A stretch of DNA of 64,000 bases, taken from positions 9,651,001-9,715,000 of the forward strand of contig NC_065577.1 of NCBI RefSeq assembly GCF_937616625.2, written 5' to 3'. This stretch comes from Mercurialis annua (taxonomy: Eukaryota > Streptophyta > Magnoliopsida > Malpighiales > Euphorbiaceae). Every line of letters begins with the position of its first letter. Positions within the stretch are counted from its first letter, which is position 1. The translations under genes were made by a program, and so were the position numbers. This document shows, one piece after another, positions 36,907-48,753 of the stretch. Below the pieces are notes generated by a model. That model searched no databases and was not told the DNA's origin. It worked only from the letters and a program-made list of their open reading frames with translations.

Positions 36907-37044
36907 TTTCCCTCCCTTTCTTTCACTTATAACGATTTCTTTTCCCACGCATTCATTTTTTTGCACTTCATCGTTTCAGTTTCTCAAACCCTTTCCACCA
37001 TTTCAGTTTCTCTCAAACTCAGGCGTACTGATCGTTATCTTGCA

Positions 37045-40000
37045 ATGGCTATGGCTCAGTGGGTCGTACGATTTGACCATGAAGATGGTCCTTTATTCGG
37101 TAAGTCAATCTTGTCTGTGATATCTTTTTATGTTTTTGATTATTTTCGAAATAGTGTTGTGTATGAAGTTAAGGGTATTCTGAATTAGGGTTTTGTCTGA
37201 AATTAGGGTAATTTTAAAATTAGGGTTATGAAGATGTTAAGGTTATGTTTGAAACTAGGGTTATGTTTTGAAATTAGGGTGTTATTTTGAAATTGGGGTT
37301 GCATTTTGCAATTAGCGATGTGTTCTTACTGGTAGCATTTATGGTGTTGTGATTGCAGCTCCCCAGTCTGAATATTTTACAATTCGATATTTCAAAGTCA
37401 CTATGGACACTGCCGGTGAGACAACACAAAGAGTATTAGGATACATTGACTGGTGTTGTGCAGATCACCTGTCAAGAATTGAAATTATAAGTATGGGACA
37501 AGCTTTAGGAGTAGGAGATGGTGATTTCAAGTATTTCTGGATGCTTCCTGGTGATAATCCCTTGAGGGAATTGGTGACTGACAATGATGTGCTGAGAATG
37601 GCTGAATCTGTTGGTCCTTCTAGGATTGTAATTGTTGAGGCTAGGCTCCAAACCCCGGTACCAGTTGTGAATTTGGATGGACCACAAATTGTGGATATCA
37701 GCAATAGTGATCTCTATGATTCTGATTATTCATTCAATGATGACGAGGATATAGAGGACATTGTGTCACTGGACTCTGAATCTTTCAATGGAGAAGAATC
37801 TGAAAATGCTCCACAGAATGATGCTTTTGCAGGTAGCAACTTACCTGAGTGTGTTGCCAATGAGAGTGTTGCCAATGAGGGAGTTGCAGAAGAACATGTA
37901 CTGGATTGTCCTTCATCTGAATATGCACTTTCAGAGCAGTTGGTGTCATGCTCTGATAGTGACAACGAAGGTCTGTCCAGGCCAAGGTTTGCAGATTTTA
38001 TGGAAGAGAATATGAGTGATCCTAAGTTGGAAGTGGGGATGATGTTCAGCAGCTTTCAACAATTTAAAGAGGCTTGCAAAAACTATGGAATTAGGAATAG
38101 ATATGTCATTAATTTCAAGCCAAATAACAAGCAGAGATGCAAGGCAAAGTGCAAGAAAACATGTCCATTCTACCTGTGGGCTTCTGTCATAAGTGCAGAC
38201 AATCCAACTGTGCAGATCAAAACAGGAATTCTGACCCATACATGTGCTAGGGATCACAACATCAGACATGTAAATACAAAGTGGCTGTCCAAGGAGTACC
38301 TTGAGCAATTTAGGGCAGACCCAACATGGAAGCTAGAAGGGATTATGCAGGCAGTTAGGGAAAATCAGAAATGTGAAATCTCAAAGGTTGTTGCTTACAG
38401 AGCAAAGAAGGCAGCTCTGGAATTTATCAATGGGGATGAGACAGAGCAAATTAGTTTGCTTTATGACTACAGGCTTGAGCTTATGAGGACACACCCTACA
38501 TCAACAATCATGTTCAAGCAAGACAATGCTGTGTTTAGGGGAATGTATGTTTGCTTGGCACCCTTGAGAGATGGATTTAAAGATGGGTGTAGAAATGTGA
38601 TTTCTGTTGATGGATGCTGGCTGAAGGGTCTTTTTGGTATACAACTCTTAACTGCTGTTGGGATAGATGCAAATGACTGCATCTATCCAGTTGCATGGGC
38701 AATTGTTGAAAGTGAAACCAAAGAAAGCTGGATGTGGTTCCTGGGATTGCTCGCAGATGATCTGGACATCAATCATAGCAGAGATTGGGCATTTATGAGC
38801 GACAGACAGAAGGTATGTCCATATAAGATTTTTAGTTTAAATGTTATTGTGCTTTGATTGCTTGTGTTATTTTTTTGGTTTGTGACTTGGCTTATTTTTT
38901 TGGTTTGTGACTTGTCTTAGTTGTTGTTTGGTGACTTGTGTTATTTTATTTTGGTTTGTGACTTGTGAAATTAGGGACTGATTCCTGCAGTTGAAGCCCT
39001 TTTTCCAAATGCTGAACACAGATTTTGTGTGAGGCACATCCTAACTAACTATAGATAGAGGTTTAAGGGAAAGGCCCTAAAAGATGATTTGTGGAGATGT
39101 GCTAGGTCTAGTTATGAGGTTAAGTTTAATGAGGAGATGAAACTGTTAGGTGAAATGTCTGTTGGTGCATCTACTTATCTAGGAAAAATTACTAATGGTA
39201 AGTGGGCTAGGTATCAGTTTGATGAAAGATTTAAGTGTGACATGCTATTAAACAATCTGTGTGAGTGTTTTAATAGTTTCATTCTAGATGCTAGGACAAA
39301 AGGGTTCATAACTATGAATGAAATTATTAGGACTTTGCTAATGAAAAGAATCCAAAAGAAAAGGAGTGTGATGCTGAGATCAGTGGAGGAATTTTGTCCT
39401 AAAATTTTAAAGAAATTGGAGAAAGCTAAGCAGATTAGCTGGTACTATAGGGCAGATTGGTCTGGTGGGGACAAATACCAAGTTATAGGGAGTGATGGGC
39501 AGTTTATTGTGGACAAGAAAGAGCAAACATGCTCCTGCAGAAGATGGCAATTGACTGGTATACCTTGCCACCATGCCATTTCTGCCATGAACCTAAATAA
39601 TGAGAAAAGCCCTGAAAGGTATCTTCATGACTGCTACAAGGTATCAACTTACTTAAGGATTTACAGCCATTTCCTCAATCCTACAAATGGAAAGCAAATG
39701 TGGCCTAAGAGCAATTTGCCAAGTATCATAGCTCCAGAACCAGTTAACTTGAAAAGAGGAAGGAAAGCATTATTACGAAAGAGGGAAGCTGATGAAATTC
39801 AACGTGGAGGACATGGCCCTAGAGTAGAAGGAGAGGCCTTGGAACCTGTAAGAATTACAAGAAAGGGTCGTATCATGAGGTGCACAAACTGTGGAGGAAG
39901 AGGCCATAATAAGAGAAGCTGCACAGGTCAGACTATGGCATAATCAAGAGTACCTAGAAGGCAAAATGGTGGAGTTGCAAGAGGACCAACAACTCAGACT

Positions 40001-40801
40001 GCTGGGGTTGCAAGAGGATCTGCAAGTCAGAATCTTGGCCCACCTTTGACAGTCCAGTGGATGCCTGATGTAAGATACAAACATGCTTATGATTTGTTAT
40101 TTATTATTTGTGACTTGTGTCCATATAATGTAATGTATATTTGTGCTATTTGTAGGGTTCAAGTAGGTATCCTAATGCACAACCACCACCTGCACCTGAA
40201 GCACCTCCTGTACCTGAAGCACCTGCACCTGAAGCACCTCCTGCACCTCCTGCACCCGAAGAACAAATTCCTGATGTTATAACACAGGAAATCCCTCTAT
40301 CACAGGTAGGCATATTTGACAATCAAATTTTAACACATTCCATTACATACTTGTAAAAATGATTGGTAATTTCTTGAGTTTTAGATGCAGGGCTTAACAC
40401 CAGAGGAGGATCCCTTGTTAGGGAAATGGAAGAATTTGACTGAAATTGTAGATCTGGCACATGGTGTGGTTATAGGGACTGAGGCAGATCCAAATAGAAT
40501 AAGCACTAAGCTAACAGCAAGGAGGTTGTTTGCAAATGATAAGCTCAAGGGAAAGGGGCCAATACCTGTATCAAATGCATTGAAGACAAAGGAGGCAGCA
40601 GCTGAGCTCAAAGGGAAGGATGTACCACCAGCAGCAACAGCACCAAAGGCAGCGAAGGCAAAGGCAGCATCTGCAGCAAAGCTCAAAGGAAAGGAGGTAC
40701 AACAGAAATATGATATGGCATCACTCAGAGCTCCCCTGTCTACTTTCAAGAAGGATAGAGAGGAGAAGAAAAGGAAGATCTGGATACCAACAGGAAAATG
40801 A
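37045..40801 (+). pseudogene. MuDR-type MULE transposase, interrupted by two stops
   Basis: Exons 37045-37099, 37359-38812, 38975-40069, 40156-40305, 40385-40801; all junctions are GT-AG and keep frame (1,057 codons in total). Order of regions: short N-terminal domain (QWVVRFDHEDGPLF), acidic linker, Mutator DNA-binding region with Cys/His (CKAKCKKTCPFYLW...HTCARDH, about residues 230-300), and the DDE core. That core has D in NVISVDGCWLKG, D in MSDRQKG and CVRHIL after it. Then come a SWIM zinc finger (CSCRRWQLTGIPCHH), a CCHC knuckle (CTNCGGRGHNKRSC), a Pro/Ala repeat region and a basic Ala/Lys-rich tail. TAG at 39056-39058 falls inside the core region, and TAA at 39941-39943 follows the knuckle while the frame continues open through two further exons. 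Otherwise well preserved. Confidence 0.92.
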
Positions 40802-41248
40802 AGACTTTATATTGTTCTTTTGCTGCATTTACTCATACATATGTTGGTAGAGGCCACTAGTAATGTTGGGGACCATCTTGACTGTCTTGCCAGCCTTGTG
40901 TGCTGTGCTATTTTGTTGGTTGTGCTGTTTTATTGCTAGTATGAGTAAATGTAGGGCCAACTCTTTTGAATACTTTAGATTTTCTCCCTGTATGGTGCAA
41001 GTGGAGAGAACATGATGTTTATGTACACTTATTTTTATAATATTAACTTATATTTTCCTTATTTCAAGGTGTAAGTGTTTGGTGAATGTTAATACTAATT
41101 ACAGTTGATCTTAAAGTAACAATACACATGACAGCACAGATAACAGAACCGTTTTCATTATATTAAATTCCATTACATCCAACATAAAGTCACCATTGTA
41201 CACACAAACATACATTTTTTTCTTATTCTAAGCTAATGCAGAGCATAG
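40802..41248. other. Region between the convergent MULE genes
   Basis: Holds the 3' ends of both genes; T-rich and AT-rich with no further frame. Confidence 0.6.
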
Positions 41249-41716
41249 TCAATTTCCATTACAACCAGATGCAGAGCTTAGTCTGCCAACAACAACACCA
41301 ATTAGCATCACAAACAGCAGCTGAATCCATGACAGCTTCTTAGTCTTCTGTTCCTTGCACTTGTGCTCATAACATGTATCTTCTTTGTGCAGCAGCCCCA
41401 CAATTTTATATGGCATTGGAGGATCAAACCACTGAAAGAAATCACATCCTCCTCCAATCTAACATCAAAATTGAACAAAATGAAAAACGATAAAGATTGA
41501 AAAATCACTTACAACAAAATGAAAAATCTCAGACCCTCATCAATTATACCATGATTCGACACAAAATTGAACAAAATTCAAATATACCCAATAATAATTT
41601 ACCTCGTATCTGTTACAACCAAAAAATCTTCGACCTGGGTTTGCTTCAGTCCAAGACGTTCGCAGAATTGACAACTCGCCACATCTACACTTGGGAAGAT
41701 AGAATCTGTCAGCCAT
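41249..41716 (-). CDS. GRF-type zinc finger membrane protein encoded by the MULE (107 aa, 2 exons)
   Basis: Exons 41716-41603 and 41458-41249, intron GTAAAT...TTAG. The 107-aa product begins MADRFYLPKCRCGELSILRT, then NPGRRFFGCNRYE and, across the intron, GGGCDFFQWFDPPMP: the Cys-x-Cys-Gly ... Gly-Cys ... Cys-x-Phe-Phe-Gln-Trp signature of zf-GRF. The C-terminal third has a Lys-rich stretch (KCKEQKTKK) and a hydrophobic segment (IQLLFVMLIGVVVG), a likely membrane or hydrophobic anchor. No stop or frameshift was found. GRF fingers bind nucleic acids in other proteins. Here it is inside the element, convergent with the transposase and apparently driven by the right TIR, so an accessory role in transposition is possible but not shown. 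Confidence 0.88.
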
Positions 41717-41905
41717 CAGTAAGGGACTAGCGATTACAGTTGCAGATTTTGTTGAGTTGATAATGGTCGGGGTAAGGATTTTGTTGAGTTGATAATGGTC
41801 GAGGTAGGAATTACAGTTAGGGGTTTTGCTGGGTTTCTTTTGCGATTTAGGGTTAGGGATTATGGGATTGGGGATTTTTTTGTAAGTGATTTAAAGAGAG
41901 AATGG

Positions 41906-42135
41906 TGATGTGTATTGGTGAGGTGTAAAATAATTAAAGGTAAATGACATGTAAAATAAGGTGTGGAGGTGAGTCAGCAACCGGTTGCCACATATGCTTT
42001 TTTTGGCCGGAATTCATTTACAGACCATCGGAGGTTCAATAAGTAAGAGTACGGTGACCATTTTGTTACGTTTTGAAGTTTGGTGACCGTTTTGTAACTT
42101 TTGGAAAGTTCAGTGACCCCCAGAATCTTTAACCC
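41906..42135 (-). repeat. Right TIR of the MULE
   Basis: Inverted complement of 36677-36906; begins, on the minus strand, GGGTTAAAGATTCTGGGGGT. It lies about 190 bp upstream of the GRF gene start. Confidence 0.92.
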
Positions 42136-42145
42136 TTCGAATAAG

Positions 42146-43090
42146 ATAGCTTGTAGATGGATAATCGGTGACAATTCAAGGCTCAATTTTTGGACTGATG
42201 ACTGGATTGTTCCAACAGTTGCGGAGAGAATGAATTTGTCCTATTCAGTTAAGTCTAAGAAAACTGATTTAGTTACATATTTTTTTATTAATGAAAGTTG
42301 GATTTTGCTGAGCTTTATTAGTTCAGATATTGGAAATGCAATCAGATCTATTAAATTAATACAAATGGGTCTCTTCATTCTCTGATTATGGATGCTTCTA
42401 ATGAAAAATTCAGCCCTCAAGTGTTTTTTGTTTGGAATGTGGCAGTGGTTACCACAATTTGGTCGATTTGGAAACATAGAAACATGATTATTTTTGATGG
42501 TCAACTCTCTAATATTCATGGTGTGATTAGAAAAATTCTTTGTTGTTTAAAGGAATGCGACTTTCTTAGTCTTCGACATTGTAATAATTCGATCAATGAC
42601 ATGATAACTCTTAAACTTCTTCGTATTAAAAGTGTACCAAGAAAACCTCAAAGAGTTATTTCAGTGGTTTGGCGTTCGCCGATAGGATGGATAGAGGTGA
42701 ATACTGATGGATCAGCTTTGGGTGCTCCGGGTCCTGCAGGAGGAGGTGGTATTTTCAGAAATACTAGAGGCTTCTGTCAAGGATGTTTTGCTCTACATTT
42801 AGGGTGCTCTTTCGCTTTCATGGCGGAGATAGAGGCTGCCATATATGCAGTTCTTAAAGCTTCGAGATGGGTTTTCAGTTTGTTTGGCTCGAATGTGATT
42901 CTATTTATGTGGTTAATTTATTCAAGAGAAGAGATATGCAGATTCCTTGGAAACTCAGATTACGATGGATTGCTTGTTTAAAGTACATCAATAGCATTCA
43001 ATTTGTTGTTTCACATATTTTTTGAGAAGGAAATGCTGTAGCAGATGATCTTGCTCGTCACGGGGCGTTGAATAATGGTGTATTCTGGTG
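42146..43090 (+). pseudogene. LINE polyprotein fragment with RNase H domain, decayed
   Basis: Starts with WIIGDNSRLNFWTDDWI, then a spacer with a stop before about 42388, then FVWNVAVVTTIWSIWKHRN and the RNase H domain: WIEVNTDGSALGAPG (first Asp), MAEIEAAIYAV (Glu), then in another frame VWLECDS (Asp) and EGNAVADDLARHG (last Asp). A one-base frameshift near 42870 and a TGA near 43022 break it. Plant L1 elements with a C-terminal RNase H of this type are common. Not functional. Confidence 0.8.
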
Positions 43091-43560
43091 GAATCAGTCT
43101 CCGGACTTTTGCAATGATTCTTTTTATCACGACTTCTCGAGGAAGGAGAGGTGGAGAATTGGCTAGATTCTGGTTCCATTTGGGTTTCAGAGTGGTGTGC
43201 ACATTGAAAATTTTACATTCAAGCTTCTGCTCATTGTTTTGGTGCAGTATTGTTCTTTGAGATGTGGTCTCAATTGTCATTCTCACTTATTATGGTCGTG
43301 CATCATCTCCTTGCTCCTGGCTTAATGAGTGGATTGCTTATCAAATTTCTTTTTGCCAAAATAGTCCTCAGCTTAGGAAATTCTATCTCTTAGGCTAAGT
43401 TCTCGTTTTAGTTGACATTTTTTCATTGAACTTCTTTAGTTCCTTGAGTTTTAGCTTTAGGCGTTTTAAGCTTTGTTTCCCTTTTCTGGGTTTACCCATG
43501 TGGGTTTGTAACTGAATTTTAGTTTTTATATATTTTATGGATTGGTAGCGAGAAAAATGA

Positions 43561-44254
43561 TGCATACGTTAAGAGGGTGTCAACCTAGTTGAGATGTTCA
43601 GGTGCGTTTCCTGATTTCTCGACTCCAAATTTTTACTAAAACAAAATGTTGATAATTAGTCCTTAAAGATATAATGATGCATCCATTTAACTTGAAAATT
43701 AGTTCTTAAAATAAAATACTAGTTTTTAAACCTCTAAAAAAACGTTTAAATTTGATAATCAATGTTATGTGTTACAAACGGAAGTCCAAATAATATTGAA
43801 GAGCGAATATATTAAATAAATGACATATAGATTATAAAAATAAAAGTAAAAATAGAATATTAAATATACATAATAAAAAATATAGTAATTTGCAATTTTA
43901 AGTGTCGATTTAAGTATAATACGCTCACTATGATATAATACGCTTACTATGATTTGCAATTATATCTATTAAGTGTAACATTTTTAGTTAATTTTGCTAT
44001 TAGTTTGCTTTATGATATCTTTAAATTATAAAATATACTACTATTGTAATAAATTAAAAGAGGAGAATTAATAAGTTATGCAATAAATAATCAATATATC
44101 ATACTAATCAGTTAATAGTAATAATTTATAAAAGAGAAGTAAGATAGAGTTGTTGTTTTAATCTAGTGATTGAGTTCAACACAAAGAGTGTTGACTTAAG
44201 ATCTTTTATATCACATAAACAAACACCGAAGTAAATAAACAAAAATCTGTAACA
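43561..44254. other. Spacer and upstream region of MATH copy 2
   Basis: AT-rich. The last ~110 bp (44150-44254) match the corresponding stretch before copy 1 (32024-32134), so the proximal promoter is shared by the two duplicates. Confidence 0.6.
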
Positions 44255-45707
44255 ATGGCAGGTCAAAGGAAGATCATAATTCAGGCAAAAACAACAATTT
44301 TCATCTTCTTTCTTCTTATTAATATCGTTTCATCAGAAATAAATTGGAAGCTGAGAAGCCTTCCACCTGCACATTACATCTTTAACATTCAAAACTTCTC
44401 TTTGCTTTCCGATGCGAAAGCCGAGTCCTTCCACTCTGCTGATTTTGAAGTTGGCGGCTATAAATGGTTTGTAAGTCTTCTCGTTCTTCATGCAACACCT
44501 GAATATATTCATGACTGTTCAATATGCATTAATAAATTTGTGGGTGCAGGAAGTTGTCCTTGTATCCTGGAGGAAACAAGAAAAAAAATGGGGATGGATA
44601 CGTATCTTTATATCTAGTACTATCGGAATCCAATGAACTCACTTTTAATAAAGAGGTTAACGTATATTTCAAGCTCTTCGTTTATGATCATATTCGCGAC
44701 AATTACTGGATTATTCAAGGTGTGTTGTTGTGTTGTCCATTCATTTATATTATACCACTCAACTAAATTACTACTGAACATAAAAAAAATTTAATTTGCA
44801 TTGCATGATTTTGTAGATACTGATGAGAAAGTAAGAAGATTTCAAGGAATTAAAAGAGAATGGGGATTTGACAAACTTGTTTCCGTCACTGATTTCAAGG
44901 ATGACTCCAATGGATACTTAACGGATGACTGTTGCATTTTTGGTGCCGAGATTTCAGTTATAGAAAATGCTAATAAAGGCGAGTGCTTGTCCATGGTGAA
45001 GAAGCCTGCGAACAATAAGTATACATGGACAATTCCCAAATTTTCAGAATTTAATTCATTATATACTCATTCCGAAAAGTTTGCCATCGGTGGCACTAAT
45101 TGGTATGCATGCTTTGATTCTTCTGAACATGTTTGTTGAATTGATTATCTTTCTACTAATTTCCAACAATTTTTAGGACAATAAAGATTTATCCAAAAGG
45201 GGATGAAGAAGCGGAAGGCAAAAGCTTATCCATTTACTTAGTCCTAAAGGATGATGCAACTTTTAAGCATGGAAGAAAGTTGTATGCAGAATACATGTTG
45301 CGAGTAAGAAACCAATTTGAGGGAGAACATCTTGAGTTTGAAGGTAAATGTTACATTTCTCAAGCTTTCACTTCCTTTTATGATATCAGGTAGGGAAATG
45401 GTAAGAAAAAATTGTTTACTGACCTTTCTGTAATTTGAAGAGGAAGGGAAATTGTAAGAAAAAATTATTTACTGACCTTTCTGTAATTTGAGAAACATTT
45501 AGTGATCTGCAGAGTTTAATATCCGACATTTAACATTTTGTAGGTCATTCTGAGTTCGAATCCTGGACAGGATGGGGTTATTCAGATATTATGTCCCTCA
45601 GTGATCTAAATGACACATCAAAGGGCTTTATACATAAAAATACTTTGATTGTCGAAGTAGAAATTCAAGCCATGACTGTTATTAAAGGGTTATCCTCAAT
45701 TAATTAA
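44255..45707 (+). CDS. Secreted/ER-targeted protein with two MATH domains (332 aa, 5 exons)
   Basis: Exons 44255-44466, 44550-44719, 44817-45102, 45177-45343, 45544-45707; GT-AG introns, open for 333 codons. N-terminus MAGQRKIIIQAK then hydrophobic TIFIFFLLINIVSS, a good signal peptide, cut likely near residue 28. First MATH (TRAF-like) domain about 38-177 (HYIFNIQNFSLL, FEVGGYKW, KLSLYPGGNKKKNGDGYVSL, CCIFGAEISVIE). Second about 195-328 (YTWTIPKFSEF, FAIGGTNW, IKIYPKGDEEAEGKSLSIYL, DTLIVEVEIQ-like NTLIVEVEIQ end). No protease, BTB or RING domain is attached. Plant two-MATH proteins of this kind are poorly characterised; the role (perhaps recognition in the secretory pathway or apoplast) is inference. 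Intron 4 holds a ~45-bp tandem duplication derived from a MITE end. Intact member of a four-copy array. Confidence 0.85.
45344..45543 (+). repeat. MITE-derived tandem duplication in intron 4 of MATH copy 2
   Basis: The stretch GTAAGAAAAAATT.TTTACTGACCTTTCTGTAATTTGA occurs twice in a row. It matches the TIR of the MULE-type MITE at 53395-53786 (TTTCTGTAATTTGAGAAA, AGAGTTTAATATCC). Confidence 0.7.
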
Positions 45708-47150
45708 GTAATGAAGATTTCCAACTTTTATAGTGTCTTTGAATTTCAGTAATCTTCGGTATAGCTAGTTATTATGGTACCATGAATAAGCATAATTATT
45801 CACTTGATATTCACCCTTGTTCTGTGTTTATGTTTCTTATTGGGATATTTGATCGAGGGCAATCAAACTACCGTTTTGTTACATTTCGGTATTAATTTCT
45901 GAATTCATATTAACAGAGGTTTTTCGATCGAAACGCCGAATTTTTCCATGTAAAGTTCTTTTCTTTTGTTTGTATTTTCCTAAAGGTTTATCACATTATA
46001 ATTTTATTTCAACGAAAAGTGTTTAGGTTAAAATTATGCATCTATGGCAAAATTTCAGGTAAAAAAGAGTAAATACGGTTGTCACGTTTGCACTTTTCTG
46101 CCGAAAACCTCTCGTTGATCACAAAATTAAGTTTAGTAATAAAATCTAATAACTAAATTGAAACAAACCAAAATTTAATATCTAAAATAGTAAAAGAAGC
46201 GATGATACACTCATAATCAATTTTCTTATTGAGGATGATTAAATTCAAAATGTTTAGATACGGAAATAAAGTACTTAGAATTTCGTATTGATTTATTAAA
46301 CAGAAAAATTAAAAGCTACTTCTACTGATTTATCAATTCCAATTCCAATTTGTAACAAGAAAGATTTAGAATGAAATTATCTTCTCACCAACATCTGAAA
46401 CTCCTTTTCAATTCTATTATGACGTTGAAAACTGGTAAATTTTACCTTATTTTATATTTTTTCGTTTCAATTATACTCAATTTTTTAGTTTTTTACATTT
46501 TTTTTACTTGAAGGATAAAATCATTCAATTAACCAAGTCTAATGATAAAATTATATATTTTTCCACTCAAAAAAATACAAATAGATCCTTCATCTTTAAA
46601 AACTAACAAAAAAACCATAATCTAATTTAAACTAATTTAAATTTTAGTTAATTTAACTAAATCTAAATTAATTTAATATATACATAATTTATTTTTTAAA
46701 TTAAAAAAACGTCAAACTCATCCCGACCACCTTGAAACCAAGAACCACCTTTGCGACTTCCGGCCAAAAAAAAATTTCCGACCAAAAATTAAATAAAAAA
46801 ACAAAAAAGTTATTTAAAAAACAAACTATTGGGAAGGTTTTTTATTGAGAGCAAATGGTTGGATGTTAATTAGGTTAGTTAGGTTAATTAGGGTTAGGTT
46901 TTAAATAAGTAGAGTTAATTAGGGCTAGATTTTAATTAAGATTAATTAAGTGTCTCACTTTTTTTAGGGGTAAAACCAATACAGTTTAGCAAAGGTTCGG
47001 GTATTATTTTATCGATTTTTATAGAATTCACTTTTTTGATAATCAATGCCAACTTGAGGGGGTGAATTGATCCTTTGTTCAAGCAAATATATAGGTTTCA
47101 TTTTCCATATAAAAGGGTGACTTTAGGGTTTCCGAGTTCACAAAACAAAC
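45708..47150. other. Spacer between MATH copies 2 and 3
   Basis: Begins with flank shared with copy 1. At about 47040-47086 GAGGGGGTGAATTGATCCTTTGTTC resembles one terminus of the 8496-9798 palindrome element, so a relic of that family probably sits here. No gene seen. Confidence 0.5.
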
Positions 47151-47224
47151 ACGAAATCAAATAAAGAAAAATCTCTATCAACAGAGCATGATAGTAAGCA
47201 AACAAGCCAGTGAAGATGATTCTA

Positions 47225-48753
47225 ATGGCAGGTCAAAGGAAGATGATAATAATTTCTTTTTCCTGTTAGTTCATATATTTTTTTATTCATCTTCTTGTAA
47301 TTGTTTGAACAGAAATAAGTTAGAAACTAAGAAGACTTCCACCTGCACACTACACTTTTAAGATTGAACATTTCTCTTTGCTTTCCAATGCAAGAGCTGA
47401 GAATTTCCAATCTGCTGATTTTGAAGCTGGCGGCTATAAATGGTTAGTGCTTTTTTTGTGATTAAAGGAAATTCTTTTTGTAATAATATGCGTGTGTTTA
47501 TAAACTTTTGAGTGCAGGAAGTTATCTGTGTATCCGGGAGGAAACGAGAAAAAGAAAGGGGATGGGTACATATCTTTATATCTAGTGCTCTCCAAATCCA
47601 ACACAATCCCTTTCAATCAAGAGGTTAACGTAAATTTCAAGCTCTTCGTTTATGATTATATTCGCGACAAGTACTTGACGTTCAAGGTATATACGATGTG
47701 TATACATCTATGTATGCTCAACTAGGCTAGTTGAATGGATTATTAATTTGCAATGCATGGTTTTGTAGATGAAAATGTAAGGCGGTTTTGTGGAATTAGA
47801 AGCGAATGGGGATTTGATAAACTAGTTTCTCTCACTGATTTCAAAGATGAATCCAATGAATACTTAATGGATGACTGCTGCATTTTTGGAGCTGAGATTT
47901 TTGTCATAGAAAATGGCAGTAAAGGTGAGTGCTTGTCCATGGTGAAGACGCCTGCAAACAATACGTTTTCATGGACAATTCATAATTTTTCAGAGTTTAA
48001 ATTATCTACCAAATCCAAAGTGTTTGCCATCGGTGGCAGTAATTGGTATGCACAAATTTTATTTGAATATGATGCATAATTATATGTACTGTTAAAGTCT
48101 GAGCCAAATTATTTTTTAGGACCATACATGTTTATGGGAAAGGCCAAAACTTAGGCATATTTTTAGAGCTAGAGGATCATGCAACTTTTCAGCATGGAAA
48201 AAAGTTGTATGCGGAATTCGTGTTTCGAGTAAGGAATCAACTTTTGGAAAAGTATGACGAACTGTTCATTACTAGAGTTTTAGTCTCTTTCTTTATTTTA
48301 TAAAGGAGAATATTGACAAACTCAAAATTTAGTTCAGACACTATAATGTATTTTCCTTATTAGACTAAAAGGTGCATAATTCTTTTTCTTTTTTATTATA
48401 TTTAATCCAAACACGCATACACACTTATATATATATGTAATGAACTAAAAATGGATTATAATATTGTCAAGTTGATTGAACATTAACTATTATGTGCAAT
48501 GAATCATTTTATATTCGTTATACAATGAATGGTTTGGAATGAAAGAGTTTAGATAAAATTAAAACTACAATCAGCATTACTGTTTCATTACATTCTTATA
48601 ATCAAATTACATTTTGCAGGTCTTAATCATCAGTTTGATTCTAGTAAGAAGATATGGAGTGTTCCAGGTTCTATGTCCAACATTGATATGCATGATGATA
48701 CTTTGATGGTCGAAGTAGAAATTCAAGTCATGGCAGTGATTAAAGGATTGTGA
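47225..48753 (+). pseudogene. MATH-domain gene copy 3, disabled
   Basis: Exon-like blocks 47313-47442, 47518-47686, 47769-48045, 48120-about 48260 and 48620-48753 align with copies 2 and 4. Lesions: TAG at 47321-47323 where the others have TGG (start of mature protein), a one-base deletion at the end of the second block (169 against 170 nt), and no recognisable GT donor after the fourth block. The N-terminal region (ATGGCAGGTCAAAGGAAGAT at 47225) ends in a stop before the signal-peptide-like part is complete. Exon 3 frame (first MATH end, second MATH start) is fully open, so decay looks moderate in age. Confidence 0.85.

Larger units (their letters stand above)
36677..42135 (+). mobile_element. 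Two-gene Mutator-like element (MULE), 5.46 kb, 10-bp TSD
   Basis: Bounded by a perfect TSD TTCGAATAAG (36667-36676 and 42136-42145). TIRs start GGGTTAAAGATTCTGGGGGT and run about 230 bp (36677-36906 and 41906-42135) with a single mismatch that I could find, indicating a young insertion. Inside are a five-exon MuDR-type transposase gene on + and a two-exon GRF-zinc-finger gene on -, convergent, each starting close to a TIR. This layout resembles the maize MuDR element (mudrA/mudrB), although the second protein here is of a different type. The transposase has two in-frame stops, so this copy is probably not autonomous. Confidence 0.95.
36500..43560 (+). mobile_element. 5'-truncated LINE (non-LTR retrotransposon), split by a MULE
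   Basis: Two pieces flank the MULE: about 36500-36676 and 42136-43560. Joined at one copy of the 10-bp duplication they read as the C-terminal part of a plant L1-type polyprotein: a zf-RVT-like region followed by an RNase H domain. The 3' untranslated part includes TTTGTAACTGAATTTTAG near 43510. The 5' end is missing; the frame only becomes coding at about 36509. TSD of the LINE itself not identified. Confidence 0.75.

Noticed and set aside
37465..38682. Minus-strand frames opposite the transposase
   Set aside because: Shadows of the MuDR-type coding exon.
41308..41508. Minus-strand 66-codon frame beginning in an intron of the GRF gene
   Set aside because: Wrong frame; the spliced two-exon reading gives the GRF motif instead.
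46980..47090. Complete copy of the 8.5-kb palindrome element
   Set aside because: Only one terminus-like stretch is visible; no second end or TSD.
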